Virus record (IMG/VR): IMGVR_UViG_3300028398_000009
Span: 1 to 40,221 of that record
Direction: 5' to 3' (one strand)
Source of the DNA: a virus
Length of the DNA: 40,221 nucleotides
Positions 33,627-40,086 of the stretch are shown here, piece after piece; the first letter of the stretch is position 1, and the number at the start of each line of letters is the position of its first letter. Both the position numbers and the translations under genes were made by a program. The notes beneath the pieces are model-generated. The model saw only the letters and a program-made list of their open reading frames with translations. It was not told where the DNA came from and made no database searches.

Positions 33627-34105
33627 TTTAGTTCTCCTTTATATAAATCATCACAAGTTACTGGTTTAGCATATTTCCAACTTCCACTAGCACAGATGTA
33701 TTCATACATTAAATTATTATCATACTTATGAAATGTAGAAATTTCCCAATCATCTAATTCATTGTCTCTAATCCATACAGGTTTACCAACCATATCCAAG
33801 TCTTCAAACCATTCTTTAGGCTTAACCCTGTACTTTATATTTGTGTTCCAACTAGGCATATTTGCACTTACCCATACTTTAGCTATAGGCTCATAGTACT
33901 CAAACTTAGTATTAGGCTCATCAATCTGTAACTTACGCAACTCAGCATGTTTATCATCTACTATGTATATATAATGGTCTACAGCCCAAGTAGGTAATTG
34001 TATAAGACTCCATGTAATTGGGTTATCTATATCATTAGTCCAGACAGGAGGCTTTCCAGCATCAATCCATCTAGAAAATTCCTTTTTAATTTGTTCATTT
34101 GTCAT
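33623..34105 (-). CDS. Phage hypothetical protein (160 residues)
   Basis: Contains an N-terminal helix (QIKKEFSRWIDAGKPPVW), a central KYRVKPKEWFEDLDMVGKPV segment, then VWIRDNELDDWEISTFHKYD and a SGSWKYAKPV turn. The last block has the same layout as the C-terminal part of the following gene, so the two may share a small beta-domain. Such proteins are frequent in phage early regions and have no known function. It overlaps the next start by 4 bases. Confidence 0.6.
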   Translation of the reverse strand: MTNEQIKKEFSRWIDAGKPPVWTNDIDNPITWSLIQLPTWAVDHYIYIVDDKHAELRKLQIDEPNTKFEYYEPIAKVWVSANMPSWNTNIKYRVKPKEWFEDLDMVGKPVWIRDNELDDWEISTFHKYDNNLMYEYICASGSWKYAKPVTCDDLYKGELK

Positions 34106-34116
34106 TTTATTTTCCT

Positions 34117-34317
34117 TTACTCTGTAGTATAAAACTTAATTATAGTTAAGTCTATGAATTTAATAGTAAAATTTTTAATCTCATCTAAAGCTTCCTCTTC
34201 TGTATCATAAACCCATTTAAACATATAATTATCAGGGCATTCTACATCAATATTAAAATCTCTATAAGTTGGAATTTCTCCTGTATCTAAGTAAACAACT
34301 CTATAGTATATTTTCAT
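34117..34317 (-). CDS. Small hypothetical protein (66 residues)
   Basis: This protein begins MKIYYRVVYLDTGE and includes CPDNYMFKWVYDTEEEALDE, a beta-strand and acidic helix pattern reminiscent of small phage beta-alpha proteins. An AAAGGAG site lies 10 bases upstream. There is no named family. It belongs to a run of short early genes separated by a few bases. Confidence 0.55.
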   Translation of the reverse strand: MKIYYRVVYLDTGEIPTYRDFNIDVECPDNYMFKWVYDTEEEALDEIKNFTIKFIDLTIIKFYTTE

Positions 34318-34330
34318 CTTACCATCTCCT

Positions 34331-34423
34331 TTATTTTAATATCATAATAGTACTTAAACTACCAACTAGTATACCTATAACTAATGTTACTATTACATTC
34401 TCTACCCTATCATATATATTCAT
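34331..34423 (-). CDS. 30-residue membrane peptide
   Basis: ATG at 34423 opens a 30-codon frame with a GGAG site before it. The product starts MNIYDRVENVI and continues as one hydrophobic segment rich in Val, Ile, Leu and Gly, ending MILK. It fits a single-pass membrane peptide. The 5' part of the gene is duplicated at 34769-34826, where the frame is broken. No family is known; it could be an early inhibitor or toxin-like peptide, which is speculation. Confidence 0.5.
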   Translation of the reverse strand: MNIYDRVENVIVTLVIGILVGSLSTIMILK

Positions 34424-34434
34424 CTAGTCTCCTT
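34376..34434. repeat. Imperfect direct repeat, copy A
   Basis: About 59 bases starting TATAACTAATGTTA and ending near AGTCTCCTT match 34769-34826 at roughly four of five positions, with one base of length difference. Copy A covers the ribosome site and first half of the 30-residue membrane peptide gene. Confidence 0.75.
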
Positions 34435-34752
34435 TAATAATATTTTTAGCATATCATACTTAGTAAGCTGCATTTTTATTTCTATATCATATAGAAGTCT
34501 TAAAGCTTCAAAGTTACAATCATTAAAAGCTTCAGAATCTCCATCATATTCTTTTCCACTAAATATAAGTACAACTTTACCAGTCTCCTTAATTATTTTT
34601 GTATCAAAACTTATTGTTATTTTACTTATATTATCTGCTACTGTAACTTCTATAGCAAAAGCCTCCTTAGATGTTTTTACCAAACTAGTATTTAATATTT
34701 CAAATTTTGAAGACTTTATATAATCAAAACTTGCTACCTTAACTCCTTCCAT
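34420..34752 (-). CDS. Hypothetical protein (110 residues)
   Basis: This 110-residue protein lies between the two copies of the local repeat. The sequence alternates short beta-strands (FAIEVTVADNISKITISFD at about residues 32-50) and ends in a helix rich in Leu and Lys. A strong AAAGGAG site precedes it. No family is recognised. Its last bases overlap the start of the 30-residue membrane peptide, which suggests translational coupling. Confidence 0.55.
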   Translation of the reverse strand: MEGVKVASFDYIKSSKFEILNTSLVKTSKEAFAIEVTVADNISKITISFDTKIIKETGKVVLIFSGKEYDGDSEAFNDCNFEALRLLYDIEIKMQLTKYDMLKILLKETR

Positions 34753-34768
34753 TTTTAACTCCTTTATT

Positions 34769-34826
34769 TATAACTAATGTTATCATTACAGTCTAACCTC
34801 ATCATACATATTCATCCAGTCTCCTT
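34769..34826. repeat. Imperfect direct repeat, copy B
   Basis: Degenerate copy of the 34376-34434 stretch. On the minus strand it would start MNMYDEVRL and then stop, so it is a broken remnant of the membrane peptide gene. It overlaps the end of the upstream coiled-coil gene. Confidence 0.7.
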
Positions 34827-35017
34827 GTTTCCTGTTTATTTACAACTTCAGCTAGTTGAGCTGTAAGTGAGCCTATCTTTTGTTCTTTATCCTCATTTAA
34901 GGCCTTTAAGACTATAACCTCTCTTCTCAATGTTTTAAGGTCTTCTATAGATACTATTAGCTCATTAACACCTTCATAATCTGCAAGGTTAATACCTTTA
35001 AGTAAATTATCTAACAT
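34802..35017 (-). CDS. Small coiled-coil protein
   Basis: In this 71-residue protein, residues about 22-60 (SIEDLKTLRREVIVLKALNE and on) have regular Leu/Ile/Val spacing, typical of a two-stranded coiled coil. The N-terminal 20 residues carry LLKGINLADYEGV. It may mediate dimerisation of an early factor. There is no family. It is preceded by AAGGAG and coupled to the gene before it by a TAATG junction. Confidence 0.55.
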   Translation of the reverse strand: MLDNLLKGINLADYEGVNELIVSIEDLKTLRREVIVLKALNEDKEQKIGSLTAQLAEVVNKQETRRLDEYV

Positions 35018-35229
35018 TACATCTCCTTATTATATAGCTCTGATTTTTCTATATCTAATTTATGCAATACTCTATACTCATTTAAGTCTAAACCCAGCAT
35101 CAATATAGTATTACTCATAGATATCCAAGTACCACTAGGTAATTTAAGTTTTGCCCATTCTTCTAATGTTATTATATTGTTATCTAGGTTAGTAATTTCA
35201 TATAGCGTATTATTATCAAAGGTTTTCAT
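35017..35229 (-). CDS. Small hypothetical protein (70 residues)
   Basis: Contains ITLEEWAKLKLPSGTWISMS near the middle and a C-terminal helix. I do not recognise a family. It is coupled by TAATG junctions to its neighbours on both sides, within an early operon that begins at the promoter near 35480. Confidence 0.55.
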   Translation of the reverse strand: MKTFDNNTLYEITNLDNNIITLEEWAKLKLPSGTWISMSNTILMLGLDLNEYRVLHKLDIEKSELYNKEM

Positions 35230-35453
35230 TACATCTCCTTAAATACATCTAGTGGGCTCATCTCCCACCCATACTCACTTAGCATATCAGCGGCTTTTTT
35301 AAACTTCTCATAAGCCTCTTGAAGCTCAAAGTCATCAGCAACTTTTTCAATAATATAGTTGAAGTCAGTTCTAAGAAGTCTCTCAGTGTATTCTTCCTCT
35401 CTAGCCTCTTCTAACATCTCTTGTCTTAACTCATCTTTTTCTTGCTGTGTCAT
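35229..35453 (-). CDS. Small acidic helical protein
   Basis: This 74-residue, strongly charged protein begins MTQQEKDELRQEMLEEAREE and is helical for most of its length, ending SPLDVFKEM. High Glu content may mimic DNA or contact a basic partner, but nothing proves this. It is the first gene of its operon behind a promoter and an AAAGGAG site. Confidence 0.55.
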   Translation of the reverse strand: MTQQEKDELRQEMLEEAREEEYTERLLRTDFNYIIEKVADDFELQEAYEKFKKAADMLSEYGWEMSPLDVFKEM

Positions 35454-35473
35454 TCTTATCTCCTTTATTTATA

Positions 35474-35500
35474 ACTATATTATAACGAATAATATATTAA
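35474..35500 (-). promoter_or_regulatory. Promoter for the small early gene operon
   Basis: Minus-strand TATAAT (+ 35479-35484) follows AATATATTATTCGT and lies about 25 bases before the acidic protein start. It sits just downstream of the hairpin that ends the primase gene. Confidence 0.55.
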
Positions 35501-35510
35501 TTTATAATAT

Positions 35511-35542
35511 AATTCTTAGATTAATTTATAAATCTAAGAATT
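35511..35542 (-). terminator. Stem-loop after the primase gene
   Basis: AATTCTTAGATT and AATCTAAGAATT form a perfect 12-bp stem with an 8-base loop right after the primase stop. On the minus strand it is followed by ATATTATAAATTAAT, with no pure T run, so termination may be weak. It may also stabilise the 3' end. Confidence 0.6.
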
Positions 35543-35549
35543 CTTTAAA

Positions 35550-37763
35550 TTATGAGAGGTCTATATCTTCTCCTTGCACTTCTTCAATTTCCTTGGGTGC
35601 ATTTAATATAGTTATGTATTTATACTTTCCAGAGTCAAATATAACCCTTTTATTATTATTAGTCCTAGCAACTATATTATCTACAGTTTTAGAAAGTATA
35701 TATGATGCACCAGATGCTTTTAATTTATCTTGTAGGCTCTTAGCATTAACTAAGTAGTCATTCGACTTGTTATACTTGTACTCTATATCTGCTGGAGAGA
35801 GCTGGAACATCTCTAATACCTTACTATATGTCTCATATCTCTGGTCTTTATATAATAAGTTAGAAGCTGTGTCGGATTTGTCTGAAGTAGCTTCAATGTA
35901 TGTGAGATATGACTGCGACTTCTGTCGTGAGTAGGCACTACTATATTCCTCTCTAGTTATAGTTATAGTACACTCATTCCCTAACCAATAGTAGAAGTCG
36001 AGTAGTGAAGCCTCAGACATTAAAGCATCAAGGTCACTCTTGTCATAATTACCACCTCTTAGTTTCTCTAGTGGCATTGGCATATAAACAGTATGTATTC
36101 TACGTGACGAGTTAATATCAGTGTGGAGCTTAGCCCAATTATTACCAGTAACCCATATCTTAATTATACTCTGCACTGTTGTTGCTGTCTGCTGCATTCC
36201 ACGATATGTTACTATACCATTAGAGCCTGATATAGTCTTAAGCCTCTCTAGCATATCATCTTGTTCTGCAAATTTCCACTCACCAACCTCTGAAAATATT
36301 ACATTCTCTTTAGTTTGCCAATTAGAGTGCTTATCCTTCATTAGAGTGTAGTCGAGGCTTTGCGCTGGCTCTGAGAACCCCTTAGTCATTATATTTATAG
36401 AGAGGTCTTTACCTGTGCCTTCCTCCCCAACTATATGCGTAACTACTGGTGTGTACTCAAATGTTGAATATCTATACTTCATAGCACCTATAAGATACTC
36501 ATACTCATCACCCCACATATACTCTAAAAGCTCTATAAATTCTTCTGGCGTAGTATATGTGTCAGGCTTAGCACCATTAAATGCTTGTAGGTAACGATTA
36601 TGTATCGCTATATTAAACTTATTGTCATTATAACCATAGTCCTTAGAGTAGTCACTATATATAGATACCGTTTTTATCCTAGTAGTATCTCTACGTAATT
36701 GTTCTGGGCGTACTCTAGTTATCTTCTCCATTAGCTCTATATAAGCCGACTTATTCTTTAAGTGGTGAAGCATTTGTTGTGCTCTACTATTTTTATACGA
36801 GACTAAATATTCCCCAGTATCAGCATCATAAAAAACTTCTATCGGTGTCTTAGTCTCCTTGTGTGTTACTATATATGTTACCTGCTTAGCTACTGCATCA
36901 GGGTCATATCTCCATAGTCCATTAGTGTTGTTTAGCATTCTCTGAATGTGCTCCGAGTGTAGTTCCGCCTGAGTCTTCCTACCTGTATAGTGGTTATACT
37001 TCTCCATTGTAGCTATATAGTCCTCGTGACTAATCGTTAAGTCTGAAGCTAGGCGAGTGCTTAAGCGCTTATATACCTCATTTGATTGTTGAGGTGGTAT
37101 AGGGTCTGGCAAGCTATAGAACTCATTAAACTGCACCTGTGTTATTAAGTTCGCTAAGTACTCCTTAATCAGTGAGGCTGCATTGTCTGAGTTCCTTTCT
37201 AGTGGAGACAGTGCTATTACCCTAGCATTCTTAGGGAGTGAGTTAATAACTATATTTGATATTAGAGTGTTTATAGCAGTGTTGTATGGTGTTAGAGTGT
37301 AAGTATCAGAGTGATATAGCACCTCTTTACCTGTCTCTGCTAGCGTTGGTGCAATAACATTATGAGCTGGTCCACTAAGTATGTCTAGTGTAGACTGTTT
37401 AGTGTGTTGTGCTGGTAGCTGGATTTCTTTATTCTCTAAGTAGTAGAAGTGTCCACCCTTCCTTAAACTCTTAACTATATATGCACACTGATATTGTTGT
37501 TGTAGCTGTGAGTTATATCTTAGTGCCTCCTCGAAACTATCATCTGTGTCGAAGTCTATTATAGTGAGGCCTGTAGTTGGTACTATATACACTGTGTCTA
37601 ATGTAGATAGTCTGTCGAGCGTTATAGTGCTCTGATTTTCTATAGAACTCCACTTTACTTTCTTGTAGTATTGGCTTAGCTGTTTCTTGGTTTCTGGTGT
37701 TACCTTAAAGTCCTTAGGTGTGTTAAGTGATACTATTTGTATGCTTGTACTAGTACTAGTCAT
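35550..37763 (-). CDS. PrimPol-SF3 helicase fusion (replication initiator)
   Basis: This 737-residue protein combines priming and unwinding. The N-terminal PrimPol domain has the DxD site in GLTIIDFDTDD (D70, D72), KGGHFYY with H105, and LDILSGP with D127. After a linker region (about 200-400), the SF3/D5-like ATPase has Walker A GEEGTGKD (446-453), NVIFSEVGEW (487-496), sensor TGNNW (539-543) and arginines 554-555. Such proteins often bind and open the origin. The gap upstream, holding the GTCTT array, is only one small gene away. Codon use includes more GTGT and CTCT runs than its neighbours. Confidence 0.88.
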   Translation of the reverse strand: MTSTSTSIQIVSLNTPKDFKVTPETKKQLSQYYKKVKWSSIENQSTITLDRLSTLDTVYIVPTTGLTIIDFDTDDSFEEALRYNSQLQQQYQCAYIVKSLRKGGHFYYLENKEIQLPAQHTKQSTLDILSGPAHNVIAPTLAETGKEVLYHSDTYTLTPYNTAINTLISNIVINSLPKNARVIALSPLERNSDNAASLIKEYLANLITQVQFNEFYSLPDPIPPQQSNEVYKRLSTRLASDLTISHEDYIATMEKYNHYTGRKTQAELHSEHIQRMLNNTNGLWRYDPDAVAKQVTYIVTHKETKTPIEVFYDADTGEYLVSYKNSRAQQMLHHLKNKSAYIELMEKITRVRPEQLRRDTTRIKTVSIYSDYSKDYGYNDNKFNIAIHNRYLQAFNGAKPDTYTTPEEFIELLEYMWGDEYEYLIGAMKYRYSTFEYTPVVTHIVGEEGTGKDLSINIMTKGFSEPAQSLDYTLMKDKHSNWQTKENVIFSEVGEWKFAEQDDMLERLKTISGSNGIVTYRGMQQTATTVQSIIKIWVTGNNWAKLHTDINSSRRIHTVYMPMPLEKLRGGNYDKSDLDALMSEASLLDFYYWLGNECTITITREEYSSAYSRQKSQSYLTYIEATSDKSDTASNLLYKDQRYETYSKVLEMFQLSPADIEYKYNKSNDYLVNAKSLQDKLKASGASYILSKTVDNIVARTNNNKRVIFDSGKYKYITILNAPKEIEEVQGEDIDLS

Positions 37764-37977
37764 TAGTGGACTCCTTAATTGTGCTAGCTATTGCTAGTAT
37801 AAGAGGCTTTAAATTACTTAGAATTGAGCCACTGTTGATATTGAGCCGTCGCTGTACTATATGTTGTTTATAGTCTCTAAGGTCGTTAGCTATCTCGGGT
37901 GCAAAGGTAACTATATGTTCCCAGTAGAGTGGGTCCTTGTTCGTTTTAATATACTCTAGCCATTGTTCGTATGTCAT
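37756..37977 (-). CDS. Small hypothetical protein before the primase
   Basis: This 73-residue protein overlaps the primase start by 8 bases. It begins MTYEQWLEYIKTNKDPLYWE and is mostly helical, with a hydrophobic C-terminal helix. It is the first gene downstream of the repeat-rich putative origin and has AAAGGA as ribosome site. A replication accessory or regulator is plausible from context only. Confidence 0.55.
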   Translation of the reverse strand: MTYEQWLEYIKTNKDPLYWEHIVTFAPEIANDLRDYKQHIVQRRLNINSGSILSNLKPLILAIASTIKESTND

Positions 37978-38007
37978 TATATTCCTTTAATTGGGTATAC
38001 GTTTGTT

Positions 38008-38030
38008 TATGTATTATATCATATTATTTA
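38008..38030 (-). promoter_or_regulatory. Promoter for the primase operon
   Basis: Minus-strand TATAAT lies at + 38013-38018 in an all-AT context, about 35 bases before the small gene that leads the primase operon. No -35 box is visible. The GTC array lies just upstream of it, so initiator binding could also control this promoter. Confidence 0.5.
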
Positions 38031-38079
38031 TTAAAAATATATTAAAATTTTATATTAATTTTTTAATTTATGTGAGATT

Positions 38080-38361
38080 GCTAGTCTTATTAGTCTTTTG
38101 GGAGAATTCGCTTGTCTTATCTGTCTTTTGGGAGAATTCGCTTGTCTTTCCTGTCAAATTGGTCTTATTAGTCCTTAAAACAGTTTAGTTGTGCTGCGAT
38201 ATGCCCGAAAAGACTGAGGACAGAAGACGGGAGCTCTTTATGTAAGGGAAAGTGGTTCAACTGTGTAGTCTCGGTTAGCTTATTAGTCTTTTGTGTCTTT
38301 TGTGTCTTTTATATAATTTTATATTGTCCTTTTAGTCTTTTTTGTCCTATTAGTCTTATTA
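38080..38361 (+). repeat. Phased GTC(T/C)T iteron array
   Basis: GTC-led units start at 38084, 38093, 38114, 38123, 38144, 38153, 38162, 38171, then 38268, 38286, 38295, 38304, 38326, 38335, 38344 and 38353. Most steps are 9 bases (or 18); the larger steps are 21 and 22, about two helical turns. The first cluster also has a 30-bp higher-order repeat ending GGGAGAATTC. Between the clusters, 38208-38230 holds three GTC units in opposite orientation at 7-base steps. The consensus is close to GTCTTATTA or GTCTTTTGT. Confidence 0.85.
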
Positions 38362-38416
38362 TATTTATTTATATTTAAAATAGATAATAAAAAATAACAA
38401 AATAGAACAAGTGCGA

Positions 38417-38513
38417 GGTAAACTATAGTTAGCGATTGGTAACCAATTCTAGCACAATCAATACCAATACCACTAGTAACCATACGCAGTGATAGCTAAA
38501 ACTATAGTTAACC
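38417..38513. repeat. Inverted repeat pair with central palindrome
   Basis: GGTAAACTATAGTTAGC (38417-38433) is mirrored by GCTAAAACTATAGTTAACC (38495-38513). Both contain the 10-bp palindrome AACTATAGTT. Between them lies ATTGGTAACCAAT (38435-38447), another near-palindrome, and two CCAATACC units. The symmetric sites look like binding sites for dimeric proteins beside the GTC array. Confidence 0.6.
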
Positions 38514-38538
38514 TATTGCTAATAGTGAAAAGATTATA

Positions 38539-38739
38539 TCACCCATGTTGAATACCACTTAGTTGTTTAAACATCTCATTACTAAGCTTCGACACGCGTA
38601 TGCACTTAGTTAGCAAGTCTTCAACACTATTAGAGTCTATTGGCACCTCTAGCTTATATAGTTTATTATCAACTAGTCTACTACAATATATCATAGTAGA
38701 CTCCATAGTTATAGTTGTAGTTTTATACTTAATTGTCAT
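38539..38739 (-). CDS. Small early protein (66 residues)
   Basis: I take the start at 38739 (MTIKYKTTTITMES) because GAGGAG lies 7 bases before it, and a longer start 15 bases up would swallow that site. The product is beta-rich at first, then helical. No family is known. The start overlaps the end of the preceding gene by 11 bases. Confidence 0.5.
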   Translation of the reverse strand: MTIKYKTTTITMESTMIYCSRLVDNKLYKLEVPIDSNSVEDLLTKCIRVSKLSNEMFKQLSGIQHG

Positions 38740-38935
38740 GATTGAACTCCTCATATAGTTTTAAAGCTCTATAGTTAGTCTTAAAGACTTCATAGTTGCC
38801 ATTATTGCTCATTTGTGTGCAAGCTTTACTAGCTGGACAATTATCACACTCTTGAGTACATTCGAAATCATTCTCTAAGAAGTCGAAGATGTAATCAACT
38901 TCTCTTAATTGCTCTATAATCTTATTTTTGTTCAT
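38729..38935 (-). CDS. Small Cys-rich early protein
   Basis: This 68-residue protein holds ECTQECDNCPASKACTQ in the middle, a C-x3-C-x2-C-x5-C cluster that could bind zinc or an iron-sulfur centre. The flanks are helical and charged. The gene starts behind GAAAGGAT and overlaps the end of the upstream gene. Early phage proteins with such clusters often bind host factors; no specific target can be named. Confidence 0.55.
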   Translation of the reverse strand: MNKNKIIEQLREVDYIFDFLENDFECTQECDNCPASKACTQMSNNGNYEVFKTNYRALKLYEEFNHDN

Positions 38936-39098
38936 TTAATATCCTTTCAATCATATTTATAAAGCCTTTATCTGGCTCACAATCAACACTTATTAAGCCC
39001 TCTATAAAACCTATATAATAAACTATAGTCTCACGAAGCTCTATGTTATCATTATTTTTAATATAATCTTCTAATTTATCTCTATACTCTTTTAACAT
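38922..39098 (-). CDS. Small early protein (58 residues)
   Basis: The start at 39098 (MLKEYRDKLEDYI) is preferred because AAGGAT lies about 9 bases before it; the longer frame start lacks a site. The protein is acidic and helical with one Cys. Its end overlaps the next gene by 14 bases. No family is recognised. Confidence 0.5.
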   Translation of the reverse strand: MLKEYRDKLEDYIKNNDNIELRETIVYYIGFIEGLISVDCEPDKGFINMIERILNEQK

Positions 39099-39140
39099 TA
39101 GTATATCCTTAGTATTAATATGATACAATAGTATCTATAA

Positions 39141-39158
39141 GACTCTCCGAAGAGAGCC
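39141..39158 (-). terminator. UUCG tetraloop hairpin after the first early gene
   Basis: In minus-strand RNA GGCTCTC and GAGAGTC form a 7-bp stem, with one G-U pair that exists only on this strand, capped by TTCG, a very stable tetraloop. It lies just past the stop of the first early gene. No strong T run follows, so it may be a partial terminator, attenuator or processing site. Confidence 0.6.
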
Positions 39159-39166
39159 CTAAGAGA

Positions 39167-39616
39167 CTATCTAAAGTTAGCCCAGTCTTCATCATAGTTA
39201 TAAGTCTCCGGATTATTAAGAGACTCTTTAAGCTCTTTGGCCTCTTGCGCTATAGCTTGAGCACTCTCGAAGTCGCCATTAGCCATTGCGTCTACAGCTT
39301 GTGAGTCAAGTTTCTTAATTTGACTATTGATTTTATTCCACTTTGATATTGAAGCTTTACAATAGCCTTTAGACTTATCTTTAGACATAACCATATCGTC
39401 TTGTAGCTCATATCGTTGATGAAAGCGACAATAGTAGTGCATAACACCGTCAATCTCTTTTGGTGGATTCATAGTATTACCGCCACTCTTTGGTCTTAAG
39501 TTAGTATCTAAAATATTAGATAGTTTTTCTTTAAACGCTTTTGACAACTTTGGTTGTGACTCTAGTAATTCAAGTACCTCAGTACTAACTTTGTTATATA
39601 ATTCTGTCTTAGTCAT
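39167..39616 (-). CDS. First early gene, paralogue of the gene before SSB
   Basis: The N-terminal third of this 149-residue protein (FKEKLSNILDTNLRPKSGG) matches the N-terminus of the 163-residue gene at 30.7-31.2 kb. The middle holds HYYCRFHQRYE and KGYCKASISKWNK, a Cys-x2-His plus Cys set that resembles a small zinc-binding motif. The tail is acidic and ends YDEDWANFR. It is the first gene read from the right-end promoters, with AAAGGAG as ribosome site, so it is likely expressed earliest. Function unknown. Confidence 0.65.
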   Translation of the reverse strand: MTKTELYNKVSTEVLELLESQPKLSKAFKEKLSNILDTNLRPKSGGNTMNPPKEIDGVMHYYCRFHQRYELQDDMVMSKDKSKGYCKASISKWNKINSQIKKLDSQAVDAMANGDFESAQAIAQEAKELKESLNNPETYNYDEDWANFR

Positions 39617-39639
39617 AATAGACTCCTTTGTTTTGATAA

Positions 39640-39690
39640 TTAAATTATATCGTAAGAAAGATTAGTTTAAGCTTAAATTGAAAAGAATCT
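39640..39690 (-). promoter_or_regulatory. Early promoter, proximal
   Basis: Minus-strand TATAAT (+ 39644-39649) follows TTTAAGCTTAAACTAATC, the T-rich type seen elsewhere. It lies about 30 bases before the first early gene. Confidence 0.6.
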
Positions 39691-39729
39691 TTCTAATCAA
39701 ATTAATCTTACGCTTTCTTGCTTTTGATA

Positions 39730-39775
39730 CTTAAATTATAATGCAGTTTAGCTTAAAGTTTTATTAAATAGAACT
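39730..39775 (-). promoter_or_regulatory. Early promoter, distal
   Basis: A second minus-strand TATAAT (+ 39735-39740) is preceded by CTTTAAGCTAAACTGCAT. Stacked promoters before the first gene suit strong early transcription by the host polymerase. Confidence 0.55.
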
Positions 39776-39878
39776 TAAATTTATATTAAATTTTTATATT
39801 AATCTGGATATTATATTAGATTTTAATCTTTATTATGCTATTTACGCGTGCGTTGTGCGATTATATGAGACGTACACG

Positions 39879-40052
39879 CGAATACCATAGATTGGCTTAA
39901 AGTTTAATATGATATTGAAATTAATTATTATATCTAAGATTATTTTAAGTATTTAGAGTAGGGTACGAATACCATAGATTGGCTTAAAGTTTAATATGAT
40001 ATTGAAATTAATTATTATATCTAAGATTATTTTAAGTATTTAGAGTAGGGTA
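39879..40052. repeat. 87-bp tandem duplication
   Basis: The unit starting CGAATACCATAGATTGGC begins at 39879 and again at 39966; both copies look identical over 87 bases and end GAGTAGGGTA. A third CGAA follows at 40053 before divergence. It contains no gene. Exact identity implies recent origin, an assembly duplication, or conserved function near the end. Confidence 0.9.
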
Positions 40053-40086
40053 CGAAGAGTAGTATGGATTAGTGACCGGCTTCTTA

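Larger units (their letters stand above)
37978..38538. other. Noncoding region, candidate replication origin
   Basis: I find no credible gene in this 560-base gap. Moving up from its left end, it holds a minus-strand promoter, an AT-only stretch, the phased GTC(T/C)T array in two direct clusters with a short inverted cluster between them, another AT-rich block (38357-38402), and paired inverted repeats around an ATTGGTAACCAAT palindrome. Iteron-like repeats next to AT-rich DNA and a primase-helicase gene are the expected features of an origin. Confidence 0.6.

Noticed and set aside
37991-38188. 65-residue plus-strand frame in the putative origin
   Set aside because: The product mirrors the DNA repeat (LVFWENSLV repeated), has no ribosome site, and lies antisense to the primase promoter.
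38080-38361. CRISPR-like array
   Set aside because: Units are only 9 bases with no unique spacers of constant length, and no cas genes are present.
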